DNA of 33,602 nt, taken from positions 1 through 33,602 of the forward strand of contig JACPLN010000007.1 of assembly GCA_016186485.1 (NCBI GenBank). Reading direction: 5' to 3'. Shown here one piece after another: positions 22,637 through 29,625 of this stretch (within the stretch, counting starts at the first letter, position 1; the number at the start of each line of letters is the position of its first letter). The notes beneath the pieces are model-generated. The model did no database searches and had not been told where the DNA came from. It saw only the letters and a program-made list of their open reading frames with translations. Position numbers and translations under genes: made by a program. Origin of the DNA: Candidatus Nealsoniibacteriota bacterium. Its GTDB lineage: Bacteria; Patescibacteriota; Minisyncoccia; Minisyncoccales; UBA6532.

Positions 22637-22656
22637 AGACTTGCTCAGGTCTTTTT
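22637..22656 (+). terminator. Possible weak terminator downstream of the Clp gene
   Basis: AGACTT and AGGTCT (one G-T pair) form a 6-bp stem around GCTC followed by Ts. It would end transcription from the Clp gene just before the convergent 22655 gene. Confidence 0.4.
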
Positions 22657-22912
22657 AACAACTCTCGGAGAGAAGCAGCCTGACTATTGTTTGGTTAGCA
22701 TTCCTAAGCACTATCATTCCGCCAGGTGTTATTTCCAGAGAATCCCCGACGTATTCTTCGTTTTTGCCTGATCCGGCAACTATTCTGCGCAGGTTTTTCT
22801 TCCTTCTTGCCACAAACGTTAGTATTTTTACGGCACTACTCAGTCTTTTCTCCTCCAGAGTTATTTCATAAGTTGACCCTTGTGTTTTAAGAAGCAATTC
22901 TTCTCTGCCCAT
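22655..22912 (-). CDS. Small hypothetical protein
   Basis: The 85-residue protein is soluble and beta-rich (STYEITLEEKRLSSAVKILT, DSLEITPGGMIVLRNANQTI), with a central basic stretch (ARRKKNLRRI). I do not recognise a family. It is supported by a near-perfect promoter on the minus strand. The start is uncertain: the ATG at 22912 directly abuts the -10 hexamer, so a transcript from this promoter would begin inside codon 2 or 3. A TTG at codon 6 (22897-22895) would then be the first start codon available. It is divergent from the HtrA-like gene and convergent with the Clp gene. Confidence 0.55.
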   Translation of the reverse strand: MGREELLLKTQGSTYEITLEEKRLSSAVKILTFVARRKKNLRRIVAGSGKNEEYVGDSLEITPGGMIVLRNANQTIVRLLLSESC

Positions 22913-22941
22913 ATAATATCACATTATTATTTATTTGTCAA
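22913..22941 (-). promoter_or_regulatory. Promoter facing the 22655-22912 gene
   Basis: On the minus strand: TTGACA (22941-22936), 17-bp spacer, TATTAT (22918-22913). The hexamer ends exactly one base before the annotated ATG. The plus strand of the same gap carries TATTAT at 22925-22930, a possible -10 for the divergent HtrA-like gene. Confidence 0.6.
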
Positions 22942-22946
22942 TACTA

Positions 22947-23627
22947 ATGACAGGAAAATTTATTAGCGTAGTATATGTTTTCGTCATTGGCGCAATCGGC
23001 GGCATTTTTGCCGATCAGATTCTTTGGCCCTATTTTATTGAGAGGCCGCTTTTCTATCAGTATAAGTTAGAGCAAAGCCCTGTTTACGTAACAGAGAGGA
23101 AACAAGTGACAATAAAAGAAAATCAGGCTCTTGAAGAAGCGGTTGAGAAAGTGAAAAAAGTTGTAGTCGGGGTTTATCCCCAAGGATCCGGCATTATTGT
23201 AACTTCCGATGGCCTTTTGGTTACCCTTAACGATCTTTTGCCGCAAGGTTCAAAATTCTATTTTTTGGTTGGCGCTTCCCGGCCGGCATACCAGGTGTTG
23301 AAAAGAGACGTTAAGAATAATTTAGCTTTGGTAAAAGTTGAGGAAGATAGATTATCAACCGCTGGCTTTGCCAGTTTTGATAGTTTAAAAGCGGGGGAGA
23401 GGGTATTTTTGGTTGGCAGTTTGTTTGAGGAGCAGTCGGTAAACGAAGGAATTATTGCTTCAATTGATAAAGATTTTGTTAAGACTAATATCTTTGACGA
23501 AGCCAAGCTCGCTGGCAGTCCTTTGTTTGATATTGAAGGAAACTTAGTCGGCTTGAGCGAAATTGACGAATCCGGCAGAGTTAAGGCTGTGCCGGTTAAC
23601 AAAATAAAGGAATTCATCGGATTTTGA
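22947..23627 (+). CDS. Membrane-anchored HtrA-like protein without catalytic triad
   Basis: After a signal anchor (about residues 4-24 from the ATG) and a linker comes a chymotrypsin-fold domain of the HtrA/S1C type: GSGIIVTSDGLLVTLNDLL, RDVKNNLALVKVEED, LKAGERVFLVGSLFEEQS, VNEGIIASIDKDF, LAGSPLFDIEGNLVGLSE. Compared with HtrA, all three catalytic positions are lost. The His of 'TNNHV' is Asp (TLNDL), the Asp of 'DLALLKV' is Asn (NNLALVKV), and the Ser of 'GNSGGPL' is Ala (KLAGSPL). No PDZ domain follows. At 226 residues it is a pseudoprotease that may bind peptides outside the membrane. I choose the ATG at 22947; an upstream TTG at 22935 overlaps the divergent -35 box. A terminator follows. 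Confidence 0.78.
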   Translation: MTGKFISVVYVFVIGAIGGIFADQILWPYFIERPLFYQYKLEQSPVYVTERKQVTIKENQALEEAVEKVKKVVVGVYPQGSGIIVTSDGLLVTLNDLLPQGSKFYFLVGASRPAYQVLKRDVKNNLALVKVEEDRLSTAGFASFDSLKAGERVFLVGSLFEEQSVNEGIIASIDKDFVKTNIFDEAKLAGSPLFDIEGNLVGLSEIDESGRVKAVPVNKIKEFIGF

Positions 23628-23651
23628 ACTCATTATTTTTAACTCGTCCCG

Positions 23652-23680
23652 CGTCAATTTTTATATTTGACGTTTTTAAT
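23652..23680 (+). terminator. Terminator whose 3' arm is also a -35 box
   Basis: CGTCAA (23652-23657) pairs with TTGACG (23667-23672), followed by TTTTTAATTTTT. It ends the HtrA-like gene. The second arm is the -35 of the PP2C promoter. Confidence 0.62.
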
Positions 23681-23695
23681 TTTTCCATCTAATAT
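23667..23695 (+). promoter_or_regulatory. Promoter of the PP2C gene
   Basis: TTGACG (23667-23672), 17-bp spacer, TAATAT (23690-23695). GGTGA at 23709-23713 is a ribosome binding site 6 bases before the GTG. Confidence 0.62.
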
Positions 23696-23719
23696 TTTAG
23701 TTGTTGACGGTGAGTAAGA

Positions 23720-24478
23720 GTGGTTGTAAAAGCTTCTATTGTGTCAGAACAGGGCAGAAGGGATCATATGGAAGACGCTTATTTTCTGGCTTCAAACCTT
23801 GCCGGAAAGGGTTGGATTTTCGGAGGAGTTTATGATGGCCACAGAGGCAGCTATGCAGCCGAATATGCGTCAAAGAACATTTACAGGAGATTTTTGGGAA
23901 GTTTCTTGAGAATTCATTCTCCGGAAAAGGCGTTTATAAGAAGCTATGAGAGAGTTTCCAAAGAACTTAGCAATCAGGTTTCCGGAACGTGCGCCGCGAA
24001 CTTCTTTATCAAAGACGGGAAGATTTACTACGCAAATGCCGGAGACGCCAGGATTATTTTAGTCCAAAAACGGCAGGCGCTTCAATTGACTGCTGTTCAC
24101 AGGGCAAATATGAAATTTGAAAGGGATAGGATTGAAATGATGGGCGGAAAGATAGAGGATGGTTACGTTTGGAGCGGACAACTAGGATTGCAGCCCACTA
24201 GAACGCTTGGAGACGAAGACTTTAAGCGAGCGGGGGTGATAGCTGCGCCTTCGGTTGGTTTTCACGAAATTACAAAAGATGATTTGTTTTTGATCGCGGG
24301 AACAGACGGCCTATTTGACGTTATGGGTAAAAGTTCAATATGGGATTTGATGATGATGAAGGGTTTAAATGATGCAAATGAGGTAGCTCGGCTTTTGAAA
24401 GAAGAAGTTTTGAAAAATCCCAAAGCAAGAGATAATCTTACCGTCATAGTTCTTTCCCTTAAACAGTTTTGGCCTTGA
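23720..24478 (+). CDS. PP2C-type serine/threonine protein phosphatase
   Basis: The 252-residue protein matches the metal-dependent PPM/PP2C family over its length: QGRRDHMEDAYF (Arg and first metal Asp region), GGVYDGHRGSYAA with the key DG of 'DGHxG', SGTCAANFFI, YYANAGDARI, PTRTLGDEDFK, FLIAGTDGLFDVM (metal Asp) and the closing ARDNLTVIV (final Asp-Asn). All main metal ligands seem present, so it should be active. Such phosphatases remove phosphate from Ser/Thr, usually opposite a Hanks-type kinase. No kinase gene lies in the window. The GTG start has GGTGA 6 bases upstream and its own promoter. The stop codon overlaps the -35 of the next gene. Confidence 0.93.
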   Translation: MVVKASIVSEQGRRDHMEDAYFLASNLAGKGWIFGGVYDGHRGSYAAEYASKNIYRRFLGSFLRIHSPEKAFIRSYERVSKELSNQVSGTCAANFFIKDGKIYYANAGDARIILVQKRQALQLTAVHRANMKFERDRIEMMGGKIEDGYVWSGQLGLQPTRTLGDEDFKRAGVIAAPSVGFHEITKDDLFLIAGTDGLFDVMGKSSIWDLMMMKGLNDANEVARLLKEEVLKNPKARDNLTVIVLSLKQFWP

Positions 24479-24502
24479 CAGAAACTTATATTCTGCTATT
24501 AT
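24475..24502 (+). promoter_or_regulatory. Promoter of the zinc-ribbon peptide gene
   Basis: TTGACA (24475-24480) overlaps the PP2C TGA stop. After 16 bp comes TATTAT (24497-24502) with extended TG at 24494-24495. Start near 24509 leaves about 13 bases before ATG 24522 and excludes the upstream TTG 24504. Confidence 0.65.
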
Positions 24503-24521
24503 ATTGACAGTGAACGAAAAA

Positions 24522-24737
24522 ATGTCTGATAGTTGTCTGATCTGCGACGGGAAGCTGAATCTGGAGATGTATGAGATGACAAGCTATTTCCAGTGCGATA
24601 AAGATCCCACCCATCGTTTGAGTTTTGAGGAATACTGTAGATTGGTTCCGGAAAGTGGAAATCGTGAGAAAGTTAAAAAAGCTATGGAGAGGCGCGCAGC
24701 TCATCTTAAATCTCAAATTAATAAAAAAAGGGCATAA
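24522..24737 (+). CDS. Small putative zinc-binding protein
   Basis: The 71-residue protein starts MSDSCLICDGKL, with a CxxC pair, and continues YFQCDKDPTHRLSFEEYC. The second Cys and His could complete a zinc site of the C2-CH type. The C-terminal half is a charged helix (REKVKKAMERRAAHLKS). I do not recognise a family; a nucleic-acid or protein-binding adaptor is possible but unproven. The ATG at 24522 is preferred over TTG 24504 because the latter lies upstream of the predicted transcript start. The gene has its own promoter and terminator. Confidence 0.6.
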   Translation: MSDSCLICDGKLNLEMYEMTSYFQCDKDPTHRLSFEEYCRLVPESGNREKVKKAMERRAAHLKSQINKKRA

Positions 24738-24750
24738 CCCCTTTTTATTT
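24725..24750 (+). terminator. Terminator overlapping the end of the zinc-ribbon gene
   Basis: AAAAAGGG pairs with CCCTTTTT around CATAAC and runs into TATTTT. The stop codon is in the loop. Confidence 0.7.
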
Positions 24751-24753
24751 TGT

Positions 24754-24796
24754 ATCTTGGGCAGTTGCTTCCTCGGAGGAAGCAACTGCCCAAGAT
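24754..24796. repeat. Palindrome family A, copy 3 (43 bp, perfect)
   Basis: The left arm is 24754-24774, the centre is a single G at 24775, and the right arm 24776-24796 is an exact reverse complement: 21-base arms without mismatch. The inner 21 bases equal the cores of copies 1, 2 and 4. It lies 3-4 bases after the preceding T tract, 48 bases before the next gene. Confidence 0.92.
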
Positions 24797-24844
24797 GGGG
24801 GAAAATGGATTATTGTTCTTGACAGATGAAAGGAGAGTTTTAAT

Positions 24845-25420
24845 ATGAAACCGATGAATAGGAAATTTGTTATTCTCGTTCTCGCTGTTTTGTTTTTGGC
24901 CGGAGGATTTTTTTATTGGTGGAATAACCAAGCGGATGTGAGAGGGTTGAACAAAACTTTGCCCGATGGTGTTCGGGTAACAAAAAGTTTTTTCGGAAGC
25001 GAATACAAAGTTGTTAACAAAATTGATGGATATTCGTTTAAAGTTCCACCCGAGTGGAAAGGGGTAAAAGAAATAGAGTATGTACCCGAGAGGACAGAAC
25101 AAGGGTATACGGGGACTAGTATTAGTGTAGAAGGAAGCGAAGGGATAAAGAGAGATAGGGTTTTTACTATAGATAAGTTTAAAATAAAAGAGCAAAATAT
25201 CGATTTGTTGCAATGGGTAAAGGATAACTTTAAAGTTTTTGAGCTGGTGGGTGAATTTACCCAGGAGAGCATTGGAGGTTTTGAAATTGTTAAAACACGG
25301 GAAAATATTCACTTATTGGGAATGTATATATATCACTTTCAGAGAAATTTTGCCGCATATTCTATTACTGGCGGTTCCGAAGAATTTATTCGTTATATTA
25401 TTGCTAATGGAAAATGGTAA
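24845..25420 (+). CDS. Membrane-anchored extracytoplasmic protein of unknown function
   Basis: The 191-residue protein has a signal anchor (about 8-26, FVILVLAVLFLAGGFFYWW) followed by an extracytoplasmic domain of about 160 residues. It contains KIDGYSFKVPPEWKGVKEIE, an arrangement often seen in small secreted beta-sandwich proteins of CPR genomes, but I cannot name a family. AAAGGAG lies upstream of the ATG with normal spacing. Its last codons overlap the start of the 1402-residue gene (ATGGTAA at 25414-25420), so the two are translationally coupled and probably act in the same envelope process. Confidence 0.62.
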   Translation: MKPMNRKFVILVLAVLFLAGGFFYWWNNQADVRGLNKTLPDGVRVTKSFFGSEYKVVNKIDGYSFKVPPEWKGVKEIEYVPERTEQGYTGTSISVEGSEGIKRDRVFTIDKFKIKEQNIDLLQWVKDNFKVFELVGEFTQESIGGFEIVKTRENIHLLGMYIYHFQRNFAAYSITGGSEEFIRYIIANGKW

Positions 25421-28400
25421 ACTTATTGGATTCGGATAAAATTAAATCTTTTTTTAGAAGGGAAGGCAGGCTTTTGGTGATTACTCTGGTAATCGCTTTT
25501 TTGTTTGCGAGTAGTTTTCAGACGGCGAAAGCGCAAATAAGCGATGAAACTTTAGATAAAATAGAGGAATTTTTAAAGTTATCTAACCTGCCGGAATTTC
25601 TTAAGTTCAGCAAAGAAGATATTAAAAAAATTCTGAAAAAAGAGGTTGACTCCGCAATTCTGCCGGATTTCACTTATGAAATGTATATTTCGGGAATTAT
25701 TAACGAAGTTGATTTCTTGGATTATGTTTTGAGCCAGAGATACAAAGAAGAAAACAGGGAATACTTTAATCGTATTTTGAACAATAAGCTTAATTTAGTT
25801 TCGTACTGGAAAAAGACCGGTAAAGATATAAGCTCGTTACTTAAGCAGGGGAGTTCTGCTAGTCCAATTTCCGTTTTAGCGCTGCAGAGCGTTGAGATGA
25901 CGAACAATGTAGTTGAGATTTTGGGTGTCGTAAAAACCTTGGAAGATAGTAAAAGATATGATGGCCTATGGTATTATTTTGACCAAAGGAAAAATGGGCA
26001 CGAACCACATGATGTTGTGTGGGGTGAGGCTAAGTATGTAATGGGATTCGCGAGTAAGTCGACCTCTTTTAGGAGGCCAACAATCATAGCTAAAGATATG
26101 AGTTCCGAGCAGCTAGAGTTACAGTTTGCTACGCTTTACGACGAATGGGGTAAATACGCGACGCCCTATGGGTTGAGTGATGATATAAAAGAGCAGGTGA
26201 GGGAGGAGGTAGAAACAACCTTGGTAATGGCGGCAGAAGAATATAGATTGGTCCAGGAAAAAAAGAAAGAAAAGGAGGCGTTGCTTCCTCGGAGGAAGCA
26301 ACTGCCCAGGCAGGGTGTGGAAAACATACTGGAGGGAATAGCCAAACAAATAGAAGATATAAAGGTTTTGCTTCAAAAAGGGCGGGGCGTTGCCGCAGCC
26401 TTAGCCAGCAGCATCCAGGAATCTGTATCTCAAATAACCCCATTTGGTGAAACTGGTTTGCTAACTTCTGTAGTTCTAGAACCAATTGCGGAAACTGCCG
26501 AAATGGAAACTTCCGAGGCTCGGCCCCTGCCAGACGAAGCTGAGGGAAACCCATTGACCTTAGATGAATCCCAAGAAGATCTTGATGATATTTCAGAAAG
26601 GATTGAAGATTTAACCCCGGAAATAATTCCAGAGCCAGTAGAATTAGCGGAGGTTGAACCTCTGCTAATTGAACCTCCAGAGGCAATTGAGGAATTTGCG
26701 TCCGCTACTTCTTCAGAAGAAATCGTTTGGTGTAAAACCAAGCTTAGCACAAAGCCGGCGAGAGACAGGGTTATTTTAAGCGAGATTTCCTGGGCAGGAA
26801 CGCCAGCCTCTGTTGATAACGAATGGTTTGAGCTAAAAAACATTTCTTTAGCAGAAGTTAATCTAACCGGGTGGCAAATTCTTGATAAAGACGGCCAAAT
26901 TAAAATCGCAATTAGCAGCGGAGGTTCAACCTCCGCTAACGGGTTTTATGTTTTAGAGCGCCAAAGCGATGAGGTAATTCCTAACGTTAAAGCTGACCTT
27001 ATTTATGAAGGCCCGATAGAAGACCGGAACGAAGCCATTTATCTTTTTGATCAGGATTGCCAGCTCCAAGATTTAGTTGAAGCCAATCCTGATTGGCCGG
27101 CCGGCGACCCAAACATGCGTTCATCAATGGAAAGAGGAAAAGATTTTTCTTGGCATACCTACCTTGGATACGCGCAAGATAGGGTATTTGGCACCCCAAA
27201 AAGCGAAAGCAGTCCGGAAGTATTTGTTTTTACGCCGCCGGCGCCAAAGGAGGATATTAAAATTTTGATTACAGAAATAGGAACGGACCATTCTTCTTCA
27301 ACAGACTACGATTTTATTGAGTTTTACAATCCCAACAATAAATCAGTTGATATTTCCGGGTTCCAACTCAAAAAGAGAGTTTCTACAGGAACGGAGTATT
27401 CAATAAAGGTTTTTCAAGAAGCTAGCATTATTGCGTCAAAAACTTATTATATATGGGCAAATTCCAACTATTCGGCAGCCGGATTAATCACAGCTAACGC
27501 AACCACCACTCAAACGCTAGCCGCGAATAACAGCGTCGCTTTATTGGACGCGGACAAAAAGGTTATTGACGAGATAGCATGGGGAACAAGCACAAACCCA
27601 TTTTTAGAAACAAAACCGTTTCCAAGCAATCCTGATGATAAAAAAAGTTTAAGCAGGAAATGGGTTAATTCCTCCAATAGTTATCAAGACAGCAACAATA
27701 ACGCTGAAGATTTTGAACTTAAAACATTTACACCCGGAGCCCGGAGTTCAGAAGAGAACGGAGGCGGCGGTGGCAATTCCGAAGAAACCCCCACATTAGA
27801 GGCGGTAATTAACGAAATTGCCTGGATGGGAACAAAAGCCAGCGCTCAAGACGAATGGATAGAGCTTTACAACAATACCACTTCAAGCATTGACCTAGAC
27901 GGCTGGCGGCTGGTTTCTTCCGATGGCGGCCCTGACATTGTTTTTTCCAGCACCACCGCCACCACCACTAGTCTTATCGCCAAAGGATTTTATCTGGTTG
28001 AAAGGACCAATAACAACACAATCAGCGATATTTTTGCCGAGTGGACAGGCAGCTTTGGCAGCGGATTGCACAACACCAGCTGCGAAGTTCTTTCTCTGTA
28101 TGATAAAAATAACAAACTTATAGATAAAACAGCTTGTCTTGACAGCAGCGGCTGGCCGGCTGGAATAGCTTCACCCAATTATATTTCAATGGAAAGGATT
28201 AACTCTACTTCTACCGGTACCAGCACCGACAACTGGGCTAACAACAATAGGATTACCAAGAATGGTTTGGACGCAAACGGTACAGTTATTAACGGCACTC
28301 CTAAATCTCAAAACAGCGTTTCCAAAAATAAGACGGAAATTTCCGGAGTCCTTGATTTTACGGAAGATTTTACTTTAACGTATCTCGGCAGTCCTTATTT

Positions 28401-29622
28401 TATTGACGGTTCAATAAACGTCGCTTCTACAACAAAACTAACCATAGAACCGGGGGTAATTATTAAATTCAAAGACGGCTTTTGGGATTCCCAGTTCAAA
28501 GTAACGGGTTCTTTGCTAGCTAGAGGCGAGGCGGACAAAAAGATCGTTTTCACCTCTTCAAGCACTTCGCCGACAGCGGGCGACTGGCAATGGCTTTATC
28601 TAGAAAACGCCAGCACTACATTGGAAAATGTGGCCATAAGCTATGCTGGCAAGAGAGAAGAAGGTTCTCCGCCGCTAACTTACGGTTCAATTTATGTTGA
28701 TGGAGGAAATTTAACCCTTAAAAATTCAACGATTGAGCAAAGCGGGACTATAGGAGTTTGGATTAGAAATTCTACCAGCACCATCATTGACGGGGTAACG
28801 TTTGACGACAACAATAATATTTCTTGGGGAAAGCCGGCCGCAGTTTACGTTGAGAATTCGGGATCTACAATTAAAAATTCTACTTTTACCAATAACAATA
28901 TAGGCATACTTGTGGAAAATTTTTCAGCCCCTGCTATTGAGAATAATTCTTTTACAAACAACCAAAAACCAATCCAAATTGGCAGTATTTTGCCTAATAT
29001 TTCCGGAAACGCCGCTTCAAGCAATACCGATCATAATGGTATTTCTTTGGATAGTTTAACCTTGCCAGGGGCGCAGACTTCGGCTGTCTGGAGAAATGCC
29101 GGCCTGCCATACGTTGTCAATACTCTTTATTTGGCTTCGGGCGTCAATCTGACTATGGAGGCCAGCACCACGATTAAGTTTTTGGACCAGGGCAACATAG
29201 AGATAGCAGGCACTTTGCAGGCCCTGGGAGAACCTCAAAACAAAATAACTTTTACCTCTGTTTCTAGCAGCCCGACTGCTGGCAGTTGGAAATATATTTT
29301 GTTTAATTCTTCCAGCGCCAACTCTTTGTTGAGAAATACCATTATCAGTTACGGCGGAGGGTATTTGGGGGCGGTAAGGGTTAGCAGCGGCTCCTTGTCT
29401 GTGGAAAACTCCATATTTGATAATAACTTGTATTCTGGGTTATACTTGGATAATGCCAGCAGCACTGTTTCTGGCACACTTTTTAAAAACCATTCTGCTT
29501 TAGGAACATCTAAAGGAATCAATGTATTTGCCGGAAGCTGTCCTGTTGTTTCCGGCCTAACCTTTGGAAGCGGCGCCGAAAGCAATTCAATTGACATTTA
29601 TCCGGAAACCTGTAATCCTTAA
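25414..29622 (+). CDS. Secreted lamin-tail and beta-helix surface protein
   Basis: The 1402-residue protein has an N-terminal signal peptide (hydrophobic LLVITLVIAFLFASSF, likely cleavage after AKA near residue 41), then a helical region to about 300 and an acidic Pro/Glu-rich linker. Three lamin-tail domains follow, starting near 452 (VILSEISWAGTP), 615 (ILITEIGTDHSSSTDYDFIE) and 798 (AVINEIAWMGTKASAQDEWI). From about 973 to the end it resembles a right-handed parallel beta-helix with two similar halves (LTIEPGVIIKFKDG and LTMEASTTIKFLDQG, each followed by a KIVFTSSS or KITFTSVS strand). No cell-wall sorting motif or C-terminal anchor is visible. Lamin-tail domains in bacteria occur in secreted and cell-surface proteins. 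Three palindromes lie inside the frame at 26280, 26642 and 26917 without breaking it. The start overlaps the upstream stop. Confidence 0.85.
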   Translation: MVNLLDSDKIKSFFRREGRLLVITLVIAFLFASSFQTAKAQISDETLDKIEEFLKLSNLPEFLKFSKEDIKKILKKEVDSAILPDFTYEMYISGIINEVDFLDYVLSQRYKEENREYFNRILNNKLNLVSYWKKTGKDISSLLKQGSSASPISVLALQSVEMTNNVVEILGVVKTLEDSKRYDGLWYYFDQRKNGHEPHDVVWGEAKYVMGFASKSTSFRRPTIIAKDMSSEQLELQFATLYDEWGKYATPYGLSDDIKEQVREEVETTLVMAAEEYRLVQEKKKEKEALLPRRKQLPRQGVENILEGIAKQIEDIKVLLQKGRGVAAALASSIQESVSQITPFGETGLLTSVVLEPIAETAEMETSEARPLPDEAEGNPLTLDESQEDLDDISERIEDLTPEIIPEPVELAEVEPLLIEPPEAIEEFASATSSEEIVWCKTKLSTKPARDRVILSEISWAGTPASVDNEWFELKNISLAEVNLTGWQILDKDGQIKIAISSGGSTSANGFYVLERQSDEVIPNVKADLIYEGPIEDRNEAIYLFDQDCQLQDLVEANPDWPAGDPNMRSSMERGKDFSWHTYLGYAQDRVFGTPKSESSPEVFVFTPPAPKEDIKILITEIGTDHSSSTDYDFIEFYNPNNKSVDISGFQLKKRVSTGTEYSIKVFQEASIIASKTYYIWANSNYSAAGLITANATTTQTLAANNSVALLDADKKVIDEIAWGTSTNPFLETKPFPSNPDDKKSLSRKWVNSSNSYQDSNNNAEDFELKTFTPGARSSEENGGGGGNSEETPTLEAVINEIAWMGTKASAQDEWIELYNNTTSSIDLDGWRLVSSDGGPDIVFSSTTATTTSLIAKGFYLVERTNNNTISDIFAEWTGSFGSGLHNTSCEVLSLYDKNNKLIDKTACLDSSGWPAGIASPNYISMERINSTSTGTSTDNWANNNRITKNGLDANGTVINGTPKSQNSVSKNKTEISGVLDFTEDFTLTYLGSPYFIDGSINVASTTKLTIEPGVIIKFKDGFWDSQFKVTGSLLARGEADKKIVFTSSSTSPTAGDWQWLYLENASTTLENVAISYAGKREEGSPPLTYGSIYVDGGNLTLKNSTIEQSGTIGVWIRNSTSTIIDGVTFDDNNNISWGKPAAVYVENSGSTIKNSTFTNNNIGILVENFSAPAIENNSFTNNQKPIQIGSILPNISGNAASSNTDHNGISLDSLTLPGAQTSAVWRNAGLPYVVNTLYLASGVNLTMEASTTIKFLDQGNIEIAGTLQALGEPQNKITFTSVSSSPTAGSWKYILFNSSSANSLLRNTIISYGGGYLGAVRVSSGSLSVENSIFDNNLYSGLYLDNASSTVSGTLFKNHSALGTSKGINVFAGSCPVVSGLTFGSGAESNSIDIYPETCNP
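26280..26302. repeat. Palindrome family A, copy 4, inside a coding region
   Basis: The core TTGCTTCCTC-G-GAGGAAGCAA with one more G-C pair lies in the 1402-residue gene and codes for LLPRRKQL near residues 290-297. The right flank continues ACTGCCCA, as at 24754. The frame is kept. It falls in a Lys/Glu-rich helical stretch between domains. Confidence 0.88.
26642..26670. repeat. Palindrome family B, copy 1, inside a coding region
   Basis: AATTAGCGGAGGTT, a single G, then AACCTCTGCTAATT: 14-base arms with one G-T position. It encodes part of the acidic linker of the 1402-residue protein (ELAEVEPLLIE). Just after it, CCTC-CA-GAGG at 26673-26682 forms another small inverted repeat. Confidence 0.75.
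26917..26937. repeat. Palindrome family B, copy 2, inside a coding region
   Basis: AGCGGAGGTT, a single C, then the exact reverse complement AACCTCCGCT. It encodes SSGGSTSA in a loop of the first lamin-tail domain. It shares the GCGGAGGTT core with the 26642 copy. Confidence 0.78.
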
Positions 29623-29625
29623 AAA

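Noticed and set aside
24819-24824. TTGACA as -35 for the 24845 gene
   Set aside because: A -10 at the right distance would fall on the start codon, while a good AAAGGAG ribosome binding site lies between, so the transcript must begin further upstream.
24713-25312. 199-residue open frame on the minus strand
   Set aside because: It lies opposite the 24845-25420 gene, reads through the 43-bp palindrome, has no promoter or ribosome binding site, and its composition is that of an antisense shadow.
26129-26843. Long minus-strand open frames opposite the exoprotein gene
   Set aside because: They are antisense to a well-supported domain-bearing frame and have no start signals.
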